Assembly: GCF_000337735.1 (NCBI RefSeq)
Contig: NZ_AOHX01000029.1
Coordinates: 51,659 to 115,658 of the forward strand
Length of the DNA: 64,000 nucleotides
Source of the DNA: Natronorubrum sulfidifaciens JCM 14089
GTDB lineage: Archaea > Halobacteriota > Halobacteria > Halobacteriales > Natrialbaceae
Direction of reading: 5' to 3'
Shown here: positions 9,778 to 18,241 of the stretch, one piece after another
Layout: each line of letters opens with the position of its first letter
Position numbering within the stretch: position 1 is the stretch's first letter
The notes under the pieces: model-generated
Database searches by the model: none
Seen by the model: the letters and a program-made list of their open reading frames with translations, nothing else
What the model was told of the DNA's origin: nothing
Made by a program: the position numbers and the translations under genes

Positions 9778-9819
9778 TTCGAAGCACGCGCTGGAAAGAG
9801 CGCTCGAGCGCGCTTCGAA
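9778..9819. repeat. Imperfect inverted repeat upstream of rpl10e
   Basis: TTCGAAGCACGCGCT (9778-9792) faces AGCGCGCTTCGAA (9807-9819) with a one-base bulge on each alignment. The internal palindrome GAGCGCTCGAGCGC lies in the loop. It sits in the leader or promoter region of rpl10e and may be an attenuation or protein-binding site. Confidence 0.4.
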
Positions 9820-9963
9820 ACTCGGCCGTAACAGTTCCACTGAAAGCCTTCCGCTTTCGCTATATTGTTTCTCGTGTGAGTGTGCGAGGTGGGTGTTCGT
9901 CTCGAAACACGGCGGCGACGGCGCGACGACAGGGGCGACAGAACAGCACCAGAGCCGTGTGCG

Positions 9964-10194
9964 TCAGTTACACAGACTGTACTCGGTATCCTGTTTCTCG
10001 ATCAGGTTCTGCGTCGAGAGGGAGTTGAGAACGCTCAGGATCGAGATCTTCTTCATCGCCAAGAGCTCACCGAGCTCGTCGACAGTTGCGCCGCCGGTCG
10101 CATCGAGCGAGAGGTAGACGAGTTTGCCCTGTGGGGACTTGATTTCGGTTGGGAGGTGGCTGATCTCGGCGTCGGCATGGGCCTGTTCCATCAT
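9964..10194 (-). CDS. Small winged-HTH (TrmB/MarR-like) regulator
   Basis: A 76-residue protein, essentially one winged helix: GKLVYLSLDATGGATVDEL, then LLAMKKISILSVLNSLSTQNLI. It is too small to hold a ligand domain. ATG 10194 (MMEQAH) is chosen because the HTH follows at once; the longer frame adds no recognisable sequence. It stands alone, so targets are unknown. Confidence 0.65.
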   Translation of the reverse strand: MMEQAHADAEISHLPTEIKSPQGKLVYLSLDATGGATVDELGELLAMKKISILSVLNSLSTQNLIEKQDTEYSLCN

Positions 10195-10676
10195 TGTACT
10201 TCGACCGACAACGAACTCACATATAACTCTATGGTGCAATGGGTGCATATTGACCAATAACCTATTATGTGATTATATGTATTGGTCTAAGTTGGCACAG
10301 TGATTGAGGGGAGCAGTTCACAGACCTATACACGGATTAGACTTCCAGAAGAGCGAGAAAACAGCACTTCCGAATAACACTCAGGTTCCGTTCAACGAAC
10401 GAACAGCAGCTGCTGGCTCGAGTGCCGACGACCGTATTTTGTTGTACAGGCCGTCGAAACATGGCACTAAAAAACGACTTCATTCGGCCGTTGTATTCCG
10501 TTTAATGTGTATTAACATCCGGCTTCGAGCGAGCATGAGACGGTTTACTGGAGTCATACTGTCGGCTAGCAGTCAGTGAGACGTATGCGCTGTTCTCGAG
10601 GGAAAACCGGTGCTGGTACCCGCCGACACGTCGGTTCGGCGGCGTGTTTAAGGCCCTCGCACAGCTATAAGGGGAC
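10195..10676. other. Intergenic region
   Basis: This 482-bp stretch lies between two divergent genes. It is AT-rich just upstream of the small regulator (about 10240-10290), consistent with its promoter. I see no further gene. Confidence 0.5.
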
Positions 10677-11909
10677 ATGATGAAGAGTTTCCGGATCGGC
10701 TCCCTGTTCGGGATTCCGATCAAGTTGGATCTCACGTTTTTGTTGGTGTTACCGCTGTTTGCCTATCTCATCGGCGCACAGATCGGTCCTGTCGTCGACA
10801 TTCTCAACGCCAGCATGAACGCCGGGATCGACGTCAGCGCGCTCACGACCGAGTGGTGGCTGCCGTACGTCATTGGTCTCGTAGCCGCGATTGGACTGTT
10901 CGTCGGCGTCATCTTACACGAGCTCGGTCACTCGCTGACGGCCCAGCGCTACGGGTTTCCGATCGACTCGATCACGCTCTGGCTGTTTGGCGGCATCGCC
11001 GCGCTCACGGAGATGCCCGAAGACTGGAAACAGGAGTTCAACATCGCCATCGCCGGCCCGATCGTGTCGGTGCTGGTCGGTGTGGGATCGTACGCGCTGT
11101 TCGTTCTCACGCCCGTCTCGTTCAACGGTGCCCGGTTCGTCCTCGGCTATCTTGCCGTGTTGAACGTCGCACTCGCTATCTTCAACATGATCCCCGCGTT
11201 CCCGATGGATGGCGGCCGCATTCTTCGCGCGCTGCTCGCTCGCAACACGCCGTACGCGAAAGCAACCCAGCAGGCGGCGAGCATCGGCAAGCTGTTTGCC
11301 GTCTTCATGGGTCTCTTTGGGCTCCTGTCGATCAACATCATCCTCATCGGCGTTGCCTTTTTCGTCTACATCGCCGCCTCGAGCGAAGCCCAGCAGGTGA
11401 CGATGAAAGCCGCCTTCCAAGACGTCACCGTCGGCGACATCATGACGCCGGTTCCGAACCTCCATACCGTCGAACCGGACACAACGATCTCGACGCTTAT
11501 CCAGCGGATGTTCACCGAACGCCACACGGGCTACCCGGTTGTCGAATACGACGCGTTCGAAGGCGAGCGACTCGTTGGCCTCGTCACCCTCTCGGATGCT
11601 CGTGGGATCGATCCAGTCGAGCGTGACGCGTACACGGTCGAGGACGTCATGACGACTGATCTACAAACGATCTCGGCTGATTCGGATGCCATGACCGCAA
11701 TCGAGCAAATGCAAAAACACGGTATCGGTCGCTTGCTCGTCGTCGACACCGATGCACACCGCTCTGCCGACCGTCCAGCCGGTGAGACGCCACACGAGGG
11801 CGACGACCTCGTCGGCCTGATCTCGCGATCAGACGTGATGACGGCTTTCGACATCGTCCAAAAAAGTGGCTCAGTCAATCCGGTCGGCCAACCACAGACC
11901 GCAGATTGA
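10677..11909 (+). CDS. Site-2 protease family (M50) membrane metalloprotease with CBS pair
   Basis: The 410-residue integral membrane protease has the zinc site HELGH at residues 81-85 inside a transmembrane helix, and NMIPAFPMDGGRIL supplies the third metal ligand. About six hydrophobic segments span residues 18-240. Residues about 255-400 form two CBS domains (VGDIMTPVPNLHTV; VEDVMTTDLQTI), which bind adenosyl nucleotides and probably gate activity. It may cleave anti-regulators within the membrane; substrates are unknown. ATG 10677 and 10680 are both possible. Confidence 0.9.
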   Translation: MMKSFRIGSLFGIPIKLDLTFLLVLPLFAYLIGAQIGPVVDILNASMNAGIDVSALTTEWWLPYVIGLVAAIGLFVGVILHELGHSLTAQRYGFPIDSITLWLFGGIAALTEMPEDWKQEFNIAIAGPIVSVLVGVGSYALFVLTPVSFNGARFVLGYLAVLNVALAIFNMIPAFPMDGGRILRALLARNTPYAKATQQAASIGKLFAVFMGLFGLLSINIILIGVAFFVYIAASSEAQQVTMKAAFQDVTVGDIMTPVPNLHTVEPDTTISTLIQRMFTERHTGYPVVEYDAFEGERLVGLVTLSDARGIDPVERDAYTVEDVMTTDLQTISADSDAMTAIEQMQKHGIGRLLVVDTDAHRSADRPAGETPHEGDDLVGLISRSDVMTAFDIVQKSGSVNPVGQPQTAD

Positions 11910-12000
11910 GCGAGCGCTGAACCGGCAAAATAGGCCGTAACGGCCGTCTCGAGCACCGAGACCAACATTCTTAACCGCAGTCGGGGCCGACGATTCGTCG

Positions 12001-12999
12001 ATGCCACCGGCCATAGAGACCGTCGATCTCGTCAAGGAGTACGGCGATTTGCGCGCTCTGCAGGAACTCTCGCTGACCGTCGAGAAAGGGGAGTTCTTCG
12101 GCTTGCTCGGGCCCAACGGGGCTGGCAAGACGACGTTTATCAACACGCTGGTCGGGCTGGTCCGCAAGACCGGCGGCGAGGCGCGTGTGTTCGGCCACGA
12201 CGTCGAGGGCGACTACCAGCAGGCTCGAGACGCGATCGGCGTGGCGCCACAGGAGTTCAACGTCGATCGGTTCTTCCCGATCCGCGAAGTGCTCGAGCAC
12301 AAGGCCGGCTATCACGGCATACCTGCGGACGAAGCCGCCGAGCGGGCCGACGAGGTGCTCAAACGCGTCGGGATCTACGACAAGCGAAACGAGCGCTTCG
12401 ACTGGCTTTCCGGCGGGATGAAACGCCGGCTGCTGCTCGCTCGCGCGCTCGTGACCGATCCCGACCTCCTCATTCTCGACGAGCCGACGGCAGGTGTCGA
12501 CGTCCAGTTGCGCCACGACCTCTGGGAGCTCGTCACCGAACTCAACGAGGAGGGAACGACGATTTTGCTGACGACCCACTACATCGAGGAGGCCGAACGC
12601 CTCTGTGATCGGGTTGCGATCATGAACGAGGGCCGGAAGGTGACCGTCGCGACACCGGACGAACTGAAAACCCGCGGCACGGACACGATCTCGGTGCAAC
12701 TCGAGTCTACACCGGCCGTCGCACCCGACCTCAAAGCCTACGCACACGAAACGAGCGTCTCCGGGGACCACCTCGAGGTACGCGTCGATGACGGCGGCTC
12801 GATCGCACCCCGCCTGCTCAACGACCTCGAGGCGATGGGGTACGAGATCACCGACCTCGAGATCTCACGAACCTCGCTCGAGGAGATCTTCGTCGACCTG
12901 ACGCGAAGCGAGGATCGGACGGTGACCCGCTCGTCGGCGACAGCCGACGATGGTGAGAGCGACCACGATCTCGAGCGAGAACAGGAGGGGGTTGCCTGA
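12001..12999 (+). CDS. ABC transporter ATP-binding protein
   Basis: The 332-residue ATPase powers an ABC-2 exporter. It has Walker A GPNGAGKTT, signature LSGGM, Walker B LLILDEPTAGVD, and the switch histidine in LLTTHYIEEAERL. The C-terminal third is an accessory domain of DrrA/CcmA type. Its stop codon overlaps the permease start by one base (TGATG), so the two are translationally coupled. Confidence 0.93.
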   Translation: MPPAIETVDLVKEYGDLRALQELSLTVEKGEFFGLLGPNGAGKTTFINTLVGLVRKTGGEARVFGHDVEGDYQQARDAIGVAPQEFNVDRFFPIREVLEHKAGYHGIPADEAAERADEVLKRVGIYDKRNERFDWLSGGMKRRLLLARALVTDPDLLILDEPTAGVDVQLRHDLWELVTELNEEGTTILLTTHYIEEAERLCDRVAIMNEGRKVTVATPDELKTRGTDTISVQLESTPAVAPDLKAYAHETSVSGDHLEVRVDDGGSIAPRLLNDLEAMGYEITDLEISRTSLEEIFVDLTRSEDRTVTRSSATADDGESDHDLEREQEGVA

Positions 13000-13796
13000 T
13001 GTTCTCGGTCGGCTTTCGTGCGCTGTTCCGGCGCGAACTGCTTCGGTTCATTCGGCGTCCCAAGAACACGTTCATGCCGCCAGCGATCACGAACGTGCTC
13101 TACTTCGCCGTCTTCGGGGTGATTCTGGGCGGACGAATCGACGAACCGGTCGCGGGGATCGGCTACATCCTCTTTCTGATTCCGGGGCTGATCGTGTTGG
13201 GGACGATCTCGAACGCCTTCGAGAACGCCTCGTTCTCGATCTTCCACGGGCGGTGGAACGAGTACATCCACGAGACGCTCACCTCGCCGCTGTCGTATGC
13301 CGAGATGGTCGTCGCCTACGTCGGCGCCAGCGCGGTTCGTGGCCTGATCGTCGGCGCAATCATCGCCGTCATCGGCCGGCTGTTCGTCCCGATCTCGATC
13401 GAACACGGCCTGTTCCTCGTTGCCACGATGGTCGTCATCGCCGCGCTGTTTGCGGGACTGGGGATCATCGGCGGGCTGATCGCGCGGGACTTCGACGACC
13501 TCACCGTGATGAACCAGTTTATCCTTCGACCGCTGGTCTTCTTCGGGGCCGTCTTCTACTCGCTGACCATGCTTGACCCCATCTGGCAGTACGTGTCCCT
13601 CCTGAATCCGATGGTCTACATGGTCGACAGCGTTCGGTACGGCTTGCTTGGCTATTCGGACCTGCTCGAGGTTGCGCCGGCTGCCTACGCCGAACTCGCA
13701 CCGTACGCCTCGCTCGGGGTGCTCACCGCGCTCACCGGAGTCGTCATCGCGCTTGACGTCTACCTGTTTAAGATCGGCTACGGGCTGACGGACTGA
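12999..13796 (+). CDS. ABC-2 type transporter permease
   Basis: The 265-residue protein has about six transmembrane segments, the usual ABC-2 layout, including SVRYGLLGY near the C-terminus. It pairs with the ATPase just upstream to form an efflux pump of unknown substrate. The start overlaps the upstream stop. Confidence 0.92.
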   Translation: MFSVGFRALFRRELLRFIRRPKNTFMPPAITNVLYFAVFGVILGGRIDEPVAGIGYILFLIPGLIVLGTISNAFENASFSIFHGRWNEYIHETLTSPLSYAEMVVAYVGASAVRGLIVGAIIAVIGRLFVPISIEHGLFLVATMVVIAALFAGLGIIGGLIARDFDDLTVMNQFILRPLVFFGAVFYSLTMLDPIWQYVSLLNPMVYMVDSVRYGLLGYSDLLEVAPAAYAELAPYASLGVLTALTGVVIALDVYLFKIGYGLTD

Positions 13797-13889
13797 TCGG
13801 TGACGGTGGCTCGAGCGCCACTAACAGCGCTTTTTCTGCGCCGTGTGTGTAACACAGATATTATTGGTGATCGGCAGTGTCGGTCTCGT

Positions 13890-14354
13890 ATGGAAACCGA
13901 GTACTGCCGGCACTGTGGTGCAACACTTGCAGCCGATTCGAAGTTCTGTAGCGAGTGTGGCAAAGCGGTCGCTGAGTCCGGCGGCTGGGGAGGCGACGGC
14001 AGTGGACACGACCGACAGCACGAACCGACAGCCCACGCAACGACCCGCGAGAAGGAGACGACGTTCGCAGCGATCACACACATCCTCGGACTGTTGACGT
14101 GGGTTATCGGCCCGCTGATCGTGCTCGTCGCGACCGAAGACGAGTTCGTCGAGGAGAACGCGAGAAACGCATTGAACTGGCAGATCATGTTCTCGATCTA
14201 CATGCTGCTTTCGTTCGTGCTCACGTTCGTCCTCATCGGGCTCGTGTTTCTGTTCCTCGTTCCGATCGTCGACCTGATCGTCTGCATCGTTGCGGCGGTC
14301 AAGGCCAACGACGGCGAGGCGTGGAAATATCCGGCTACACCCGATCTCGTCTAG
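13890..14354 (+). CDS. Zinc-ribbon DUF4870 membrane protein
   Basis: The 154-residue protein starts at ATG 13890 with a double CxxC zinc ribbon (YCRHCGATL, FCSECGKAV), then a charged linker. The C-terminal part is a DUF4870-type membrane domain of three hydrophobic helices (THILGLLTWVIGPLIVLVA; FSIYMLLSFVLTFVLIGLVF). NARNALNWQ between helices is the family hallmark. The function is unknown. Confidence 0.85.
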   Translation: METEYCRHCGATLAADSKFCSECGKAVAESGGWGGDGSGHDRQHEPTAHATTREKETTFAAITHILGLLTWVIGPLIVLVATEDEFVEENARNALNWQIMFSIYMLLSFVLTFVLIGLVFLFLVPIVDLIVCIVAAVKANDGEAWKYPATPDLV

Positions 14355-14380
14355 CGGGGATCTCTTCCGTTCGAAACGAC

Positions 14381-15397
14381 TCAGCGATCGTCTTCTGCGA
14401 CCTTGACGAGCTGTTTGCCGATGTTCTCCCCCTCGAACAGCCCCAGAAACGCGTCGGGCGCGTTCTCGAAGCCCTCGACGACGTGCTCGCGATACTCGAG
14501 ATCACCGTCCCGGATGAACTGCGAGAGACGCTCGAGCGCCTCGCCCCAGCGTCCCTCGTAGTCGCTGACGAGAAAGCCCTCAACCGTCGCACGGGATTCG
14601 ATGAGTTTGCCGAGTTTTCGCGGCCCGGTTGGGACCTCGGTCTCGTTGTAGAGGGCGATCTGCCCGCAGACGGCGACGCGAGCACGGACGTTCAGCCGGG
14701 GCCAGACGGCATCCGTGATCGGGCCGCCGACGTTGTCGAAGTAGACGTCGACGCCGTCCGGACAGGCGTCGTCGACCGCACTCGAGAGGTCGTCGGCCGT
14801 CTTGTAGTTGATTGCGGCGTCGAAGCCGAGGTCGTCGGTGAGCCACGCGATCTTCTCCTCGCTGCCGGCGGTGCCGACCACGCGCGCCCCACTGAGTTGG
14901 GCGAGTTGGCCGACAACGGAGCCGACGGCACCGGCCGCGGCGGAGACGACGACCGTGTCGCCGGGCGTCGGCTCGGCGACGTCGAGCAGGCCGAAGTAGG
15001 CCGTGACGCCGGGCATGCCGAGAACGCCAAGCCCCGTCGAGATCGGGCCGTACTCCGGGTGTATCTGCCGGAGTTCGCCCGCGTCAGCGACGGCGTGTTC
15101 CGCCCACAGGAGATCACCCGTGACGATATCGCCGGTCGAGAACGCCGCGGCGTTGGACTCGAGGACTTCGCCGACGACGCCGGCGCGCATCGGCTCGCCG
15201 ACGGTCCACGGTTCGGCGTACGACTCCGCATCGCGCATTCGGCCGCGCATATAGGGGTCGACGGACTGATACAGCGTGCGAACGAGCACCTCGTTCGGCC
15301 CGGGTTCGGGACGGTCGACGGTAACGAGGTCGAAGTTCTCGGGTGTTGGGTCGCCAACTGGACGGCTCGCAAGCCGCCACTGTCTGGTTGTTGCCAT
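14381..15397 (-). CDS. Zinc-independent NADP-dependent oxidoreductase (MDR family)
   Basis: The 338-residue medium-chain reductase is of the prostaglandin/curcumin-reductase-like class. QSVDPYMRGRM and the nucleotide-binding VVVSAAAGAVGSVVGQLA are characteristic, as are GFLVSDY and EYREHVVEGFENAP near the end. Structural zinc cysteines are absent. It probably reduces the C=C of an enone with NADPH. ATG 15397 is the family start; the longer open frame is spurious. Confidence 0.9.
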   Translation of the reverse strand: MATTRQWRLASRPVGDPTPENFDLVTVDRPEPGPNEVLVRTLYQSVDPYMRGRMRDAESYAEPWTVGEPMRAGVVGEVLESNAAAFSTGDIVTGDLLWAEHAVADAGELRQIHPEYGPISTGLGVLGMPGVTAYFGLLDVAEPTPGDTVVVSAAAGAVGSVVGQLAQLSGARVVGTAGSEEKIAWLTDDLGFDAAINYKTADDLSSAVDDACPDGVDVYFDNVGGPITDAVWPRLNVRARVAVCGQIALYNETEVPTGPRKLGKLIESRATVEGFLVSDYEGRWGEALERLSQFIRDGDLEYREHVVEGFENAPDAFLGLFEGENIGKQLVKVAEDDR

Positions 15398-15525
15398 ACA
15401 CACGCATGGTTCGTCGGGACCGTGAAGATTCGGCTCCCGGAACCCGCCTCGCATCCGGCTCGAGCCACACCGGGATACGTGCACAAAGAGCAACCGTTTT
15501 GACGCCCATCCGCCATGTCGTTCGT

Positions 15526-16227
15526 ATGAGCGAAGACCACGACGTGTTGGACGCGTTGCTCGCAGGAAACGAGCGCCACGTAACTGACCTTCCGGACGAC
15601 TACTTCGCGGCGGTACAGGACGGCCAACAGCCCGATGTCGTCTCGGTCTGTTGTTCGGACTCCCGCGTACCACAGGAACGAATGTGGGGCGTCGACGATC
15701 CGGGGACGGTCTTTACCCCGAGCAATATCGGGAATCAGGTCTGGGACGAAGACGACGGCGAACTCATCGTCGACGGTGGCCTCCTGTATCCCATCGCCCA
15801 CGCGGACACTGGCGTCGCAGCAGTCGTCGGGCACACCGGCTGTGGTGCCGTCACCGCAGCCTACAACGCCGCGACCGACGGCGACCTTCCCGGCCCGCGG
15901 GGCGTCGACAAGTGGGTCACACAGCTTCTGCCCGTTATCGAGGACGGCCTCGAGAGCGACCAGATCGACGCTGATGCTGACGATGAGACGGTGATCAACC
16001 AGCTCGTCGAGTACAACGTGGACTATCAGACACGATTCCTTCGAGAGGCCGACGAGATCCCGGACGACGTCGACGTCTACGGCTTCGTCTACGACTTTCA
16101 GGGCGTCTACGGCAACGAACACGGTCGGACGTATCTGGTCAACGTCAACGGTGAGACGGACCCTGAAGCGATCGCCGAAGCGATTCCGGACGAGTACGAC
16201 GCAGCCGTCGAGAGTCTGATCCACTGA
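15526..16227 (+). CDS. Beta-type carbonic anhydrase
   Basis: The 233-residue enzyme interconverts CO2 and bicarbonate in the cytoplasm. Zinc ligands and the catalytic dyad are visible: CCSDSRV (residues 42-48, Cys and the Asp-Arg pair) and GHTGCGAV (His and Cys). The start is ATG 15526, after which the fold begins (VLDALLAGNERHV). It is divergent from the MDR gene, so the 128 bases between them hold both promoters. Confidence 0.92.
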   Translation: MSEDHDVLDALLAGNERHVTDLPDDYFAAVQDGQQPDVVSVCCSDSRVPQERMWGVDDPGTVFTPSNIGNQVWDEDDGELIVDGGLLYPIAHADTGVAAVVGHTGCGAVTAAYNAATDGDLPGPRGVDKWVTQLLPVIEDGLESDQIDADADDETVINQLVEYNVDYQTRFLREADEIPDDVDVYGFVYDFQGVYGNEHGRTYLVNVNGETDPEAIAEAIPDEYDAAVESLIH

Positions 16228-16322
16228 TACGGATTGCTGTAACTATGAAACGGCTCGAAAGCGATGCTTTTGGTCCCCGAGTAGTCGGTAGCGTTTTGTC
16301 GCTCGCAGCAAAATAACCGACT

Positions 16323-16541
16323 ATGCGAGCGTTCCTCGAGTCCGATACGGGGTTTTACTACGTCATCGGCCTCTTTACGATCGGCGTGTTTCTCGTGGCG
16401 CTGGCTGCCCTTGCAGTGGTCGGCCCCGCCGGTATCGGCGCAGTCGAACTGGGCGGACTCGTCGTCGGCTTTCTCGTCTTTATGCTGGTGTATTTCGTCT
16501 CGATGGCGGTCCAGCGACTCGAGGAACGAGACGGATCGTGA
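16323..16541 (+). CDS. Small two-helix membrane protein
   Basis: A 72-residue protein with two hydrophobic helices (about 12-35 and 42-62: LVVGFLVFMLVYFVSMAV) and a charged C-terminus. I recognise no family. Codon use matches its neighbours and the start is clear (ATG 16323). Confidence 0.6.
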   Translation: MRAFLESDTGFYYVIGLFTIGVFLVALAALAVVGPAGIGAVELGGLVVGFLVFMLVYFVSMAVQRLEERDGS

Positions 16542-16651
16542 TCGAGCGACGAATAGAGCAAGACAGCGCCTAAAACGCCGGTATCGACTGATATCGGCAC
16601 TTGAGGTGAGTCGCAGGCTTTATGCGTATACGGCCACTCTATTCAAAAGCA

Positions 16652-16846
16652 ATGGCGAAAGGAACCGTTGATTTCTTCAACGACACTGGCGGCTACGGAT
16701 TCATCGAGACTGAGGACGCGGACGACGACGTGTTCTTCCACATGGAAGACATCGGCGGCCCGGACCTTGAGGAAGGACAGGAGCTTGAGTTCGACATCGA
16801 GCAGGCCCCCAAAGGCCCACGCGCGACGAACGTCGAGCGCCTGTAA
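16652..16846 (+). CDS. cspA: Cold shock protein (CspA family)
   Basis: A 64-residue single OB fold that binds single-stranded nucleic acid. It starts MAKGTVDFFNDTGGYGFIE, with RNP-like motifs GYGFIE and DVFFHMEDI. Length is typical of haloarchaeal CspA. ATG 16652 is certain, because the fold begins at residue 3. Confidence 0.95.
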   Translation: MAKGTVDFFNDTGGYGFIETEDADDDVFFHMEDIGGPDLEEGQELEFDIEQAPKGPRATNVERL

Positions 16847-16951
16847 GGCGAATTCGCGGTAGTATCGGCTCTTGATTGCAGTATTTTACACCGATAAGCG
16901 ACAGCGCTTGTCACACTCGAGGCCATCGAACGTTTAGTAGCTTCGTCGCCT

Positions 16952-17398
16952 ATGGACACGGGTATGGCAACCCCAACGTCCACACCCGAACCCGAGCCAG
17001 TGATCCGTCGCAGTGACGACATCGAGTACGAAACCGTCAGCGCTGCTGACGGCCTCGAGAAAGGCGTGTTGATCAGCGACGACCACGGCGCGCCGAACTT
17101 CGCGATCCGGCGATTCGTCCTCGAGGCCGGTGCATCGGTGCCCGCACACACGAACGAGGTCGAACACGAACAGTACGTCCTCGAAGGAGAGTATACGGTC
17201 GGAATCGGCAATATGCAAGCGGCAGATAGCGCAACCGGCGACGCCGTCGACAGCGGTGAGGAGTACATGGTCGAAGCCGGCGACTCGCTGTTGATCCCAG
17301 CCGGAACGGTTCACTGGTATCGAAACGAGAGCGACGAACCGGGGGCGTTTCTCTGTGCGGTCCCCAACGGCGACGACGAGATCGACCTGCTCGAATGA
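16952..17398 (+). CDS. Cupin domain protein
   Basis: The 148-residue protein is a single cupin barrel. Motif 1 (PAHTNEVEHEQYVLEGEYTVGI) gives His, His and Glu as metal ligands; motif 2 (EAGDSLLIPAGTVHWYRN) gives the last His. The start could be ATG 16952 or ATG 16964. The substrate is not predictable. Confidence 0.85.
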   Translation: MDTGMATPTSTPEPEPVIRRSDDIEYETVSAADGLEKGVLISDDHGAPNFAIRRFVLEAGASVPAHTNEVEHEQYVLEGEYTVGIGNMQAADSATGDAVDSGEEYMVEAGDSLLIPAGTVHWYRNESDEPGAFLCAVPNGDDEIDLLE

Positions 17399-17480
17399 CA
17401 GTCGGAAAAGGCGCGACCGACGAGCCTGAACGGGCATGTGCCCGGCCAAGCGTTATACCAGCCCGTACTGACCGCCCGAT

Positions 17481-18125
17481 ATGGGCACGCTACAGGATCA
17501 CGACGCAACCCGTCGCTGGTTCGACCTCCTGGCACCGGGCTACGACGCTGTCGTTCCGTCGCTGTTCTGGCCGGAGTCACTCCAGCAGGCAGCTCTCGAT
17601 CGGATCGACCTCGAACCCACAGACCGAGTGCTCGATATCGGCTGCGGGACCGGCGAGACGATCGACCAGCTCCGTTCGGACGTCTCGGCGGTTCACGGGC
17701 TCGATCTAAGCCAACCACAGCTCGAGACCGCCGCGGACAAAGCGGAGCTCGAGGACGCCTGTTTTATCCGTGGGGATGCGCGCACGCTCCCGTATGCAGA
17801 CGAGACGTTCGACTGTGTGGTCTCAGTCGGCTCAATTCTCTACTGGTCTGCGCCCGCCGAGACGCTGCGGGAGGCCCACCGCGTCACGAAACAAGGCGGT
17901 GAGATCCTGGTTCTTGGCTTCAACCGACGGTCGCTCTCGTGGTGGAACCCGGTCCAGAACGTTCAGGACGGCGTCGCAGAGACGCTCTTTTTCCGGTACG
18001 ACCGCGAGGAGGGGACAGAACTCTTCCTCAAGGCAGGGTGGACTGACCCCACTCACGAGGTGACCGGGCCGGTCTGGGGACCCAACCTCGTAATCGCCAC
18101 CACGGCACGGAACGCCGAGTCATGA
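17481..18125 (+). CDS. Class I SAM-dependent methyltransferase
   Basis: The 214-residue protein has motif I VLDIGCGTGETI near residue 50, an acidic residue ending strand 2 (VHGLDLSQ), and a post-motif EDACFIRGDARTLPYAD, the UbiE/Methyltransf_11 pattern. It probably methylates a small molecule. It lies 82 bases after the cupin gene on the same strand. Confidence 0.88.
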   Translation: MGTLQDHDATRRWFDLLAPGYDAVVPSLFWPESLQQAALDRIDLEPTDRVLDIGCGTGETIDQLRSDVSAVHGLDLSQPQLETAADKAELEDACFIRGDARTLPYADETFDCVVSVGSILYWSAPAETLREAHRVTKQGGEILVLGFNRRSLSWWNPVQNVQDGVAETLFFRYDREEGTELFLKAGWTDPTHEVTGPVWGPNLVIATTARNAES

Positions 18126-18241
18126 TCTCGACGCTCACCAGCTGTCGACGTGTTCAGGTCTGTCAGAGCTGTCGAACGGCACCAACAGCACAGCGCACTA
18201 CACGTCGCTGTCGCCCCCGTTAAACGATCGCCGTGCGGTCG

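Noticed and set aside
14099-15502. 467-codon plus-strand frame
   Set aside because: Lies antisense to the MDR oxidoreductase gene and contains no recognisable domain.
14692-16224. 510-codon minus-strand frame
   Set aside because: Antisense to the carbonic anhydrase and out of frame with the MDR gene; high-GC artefact.
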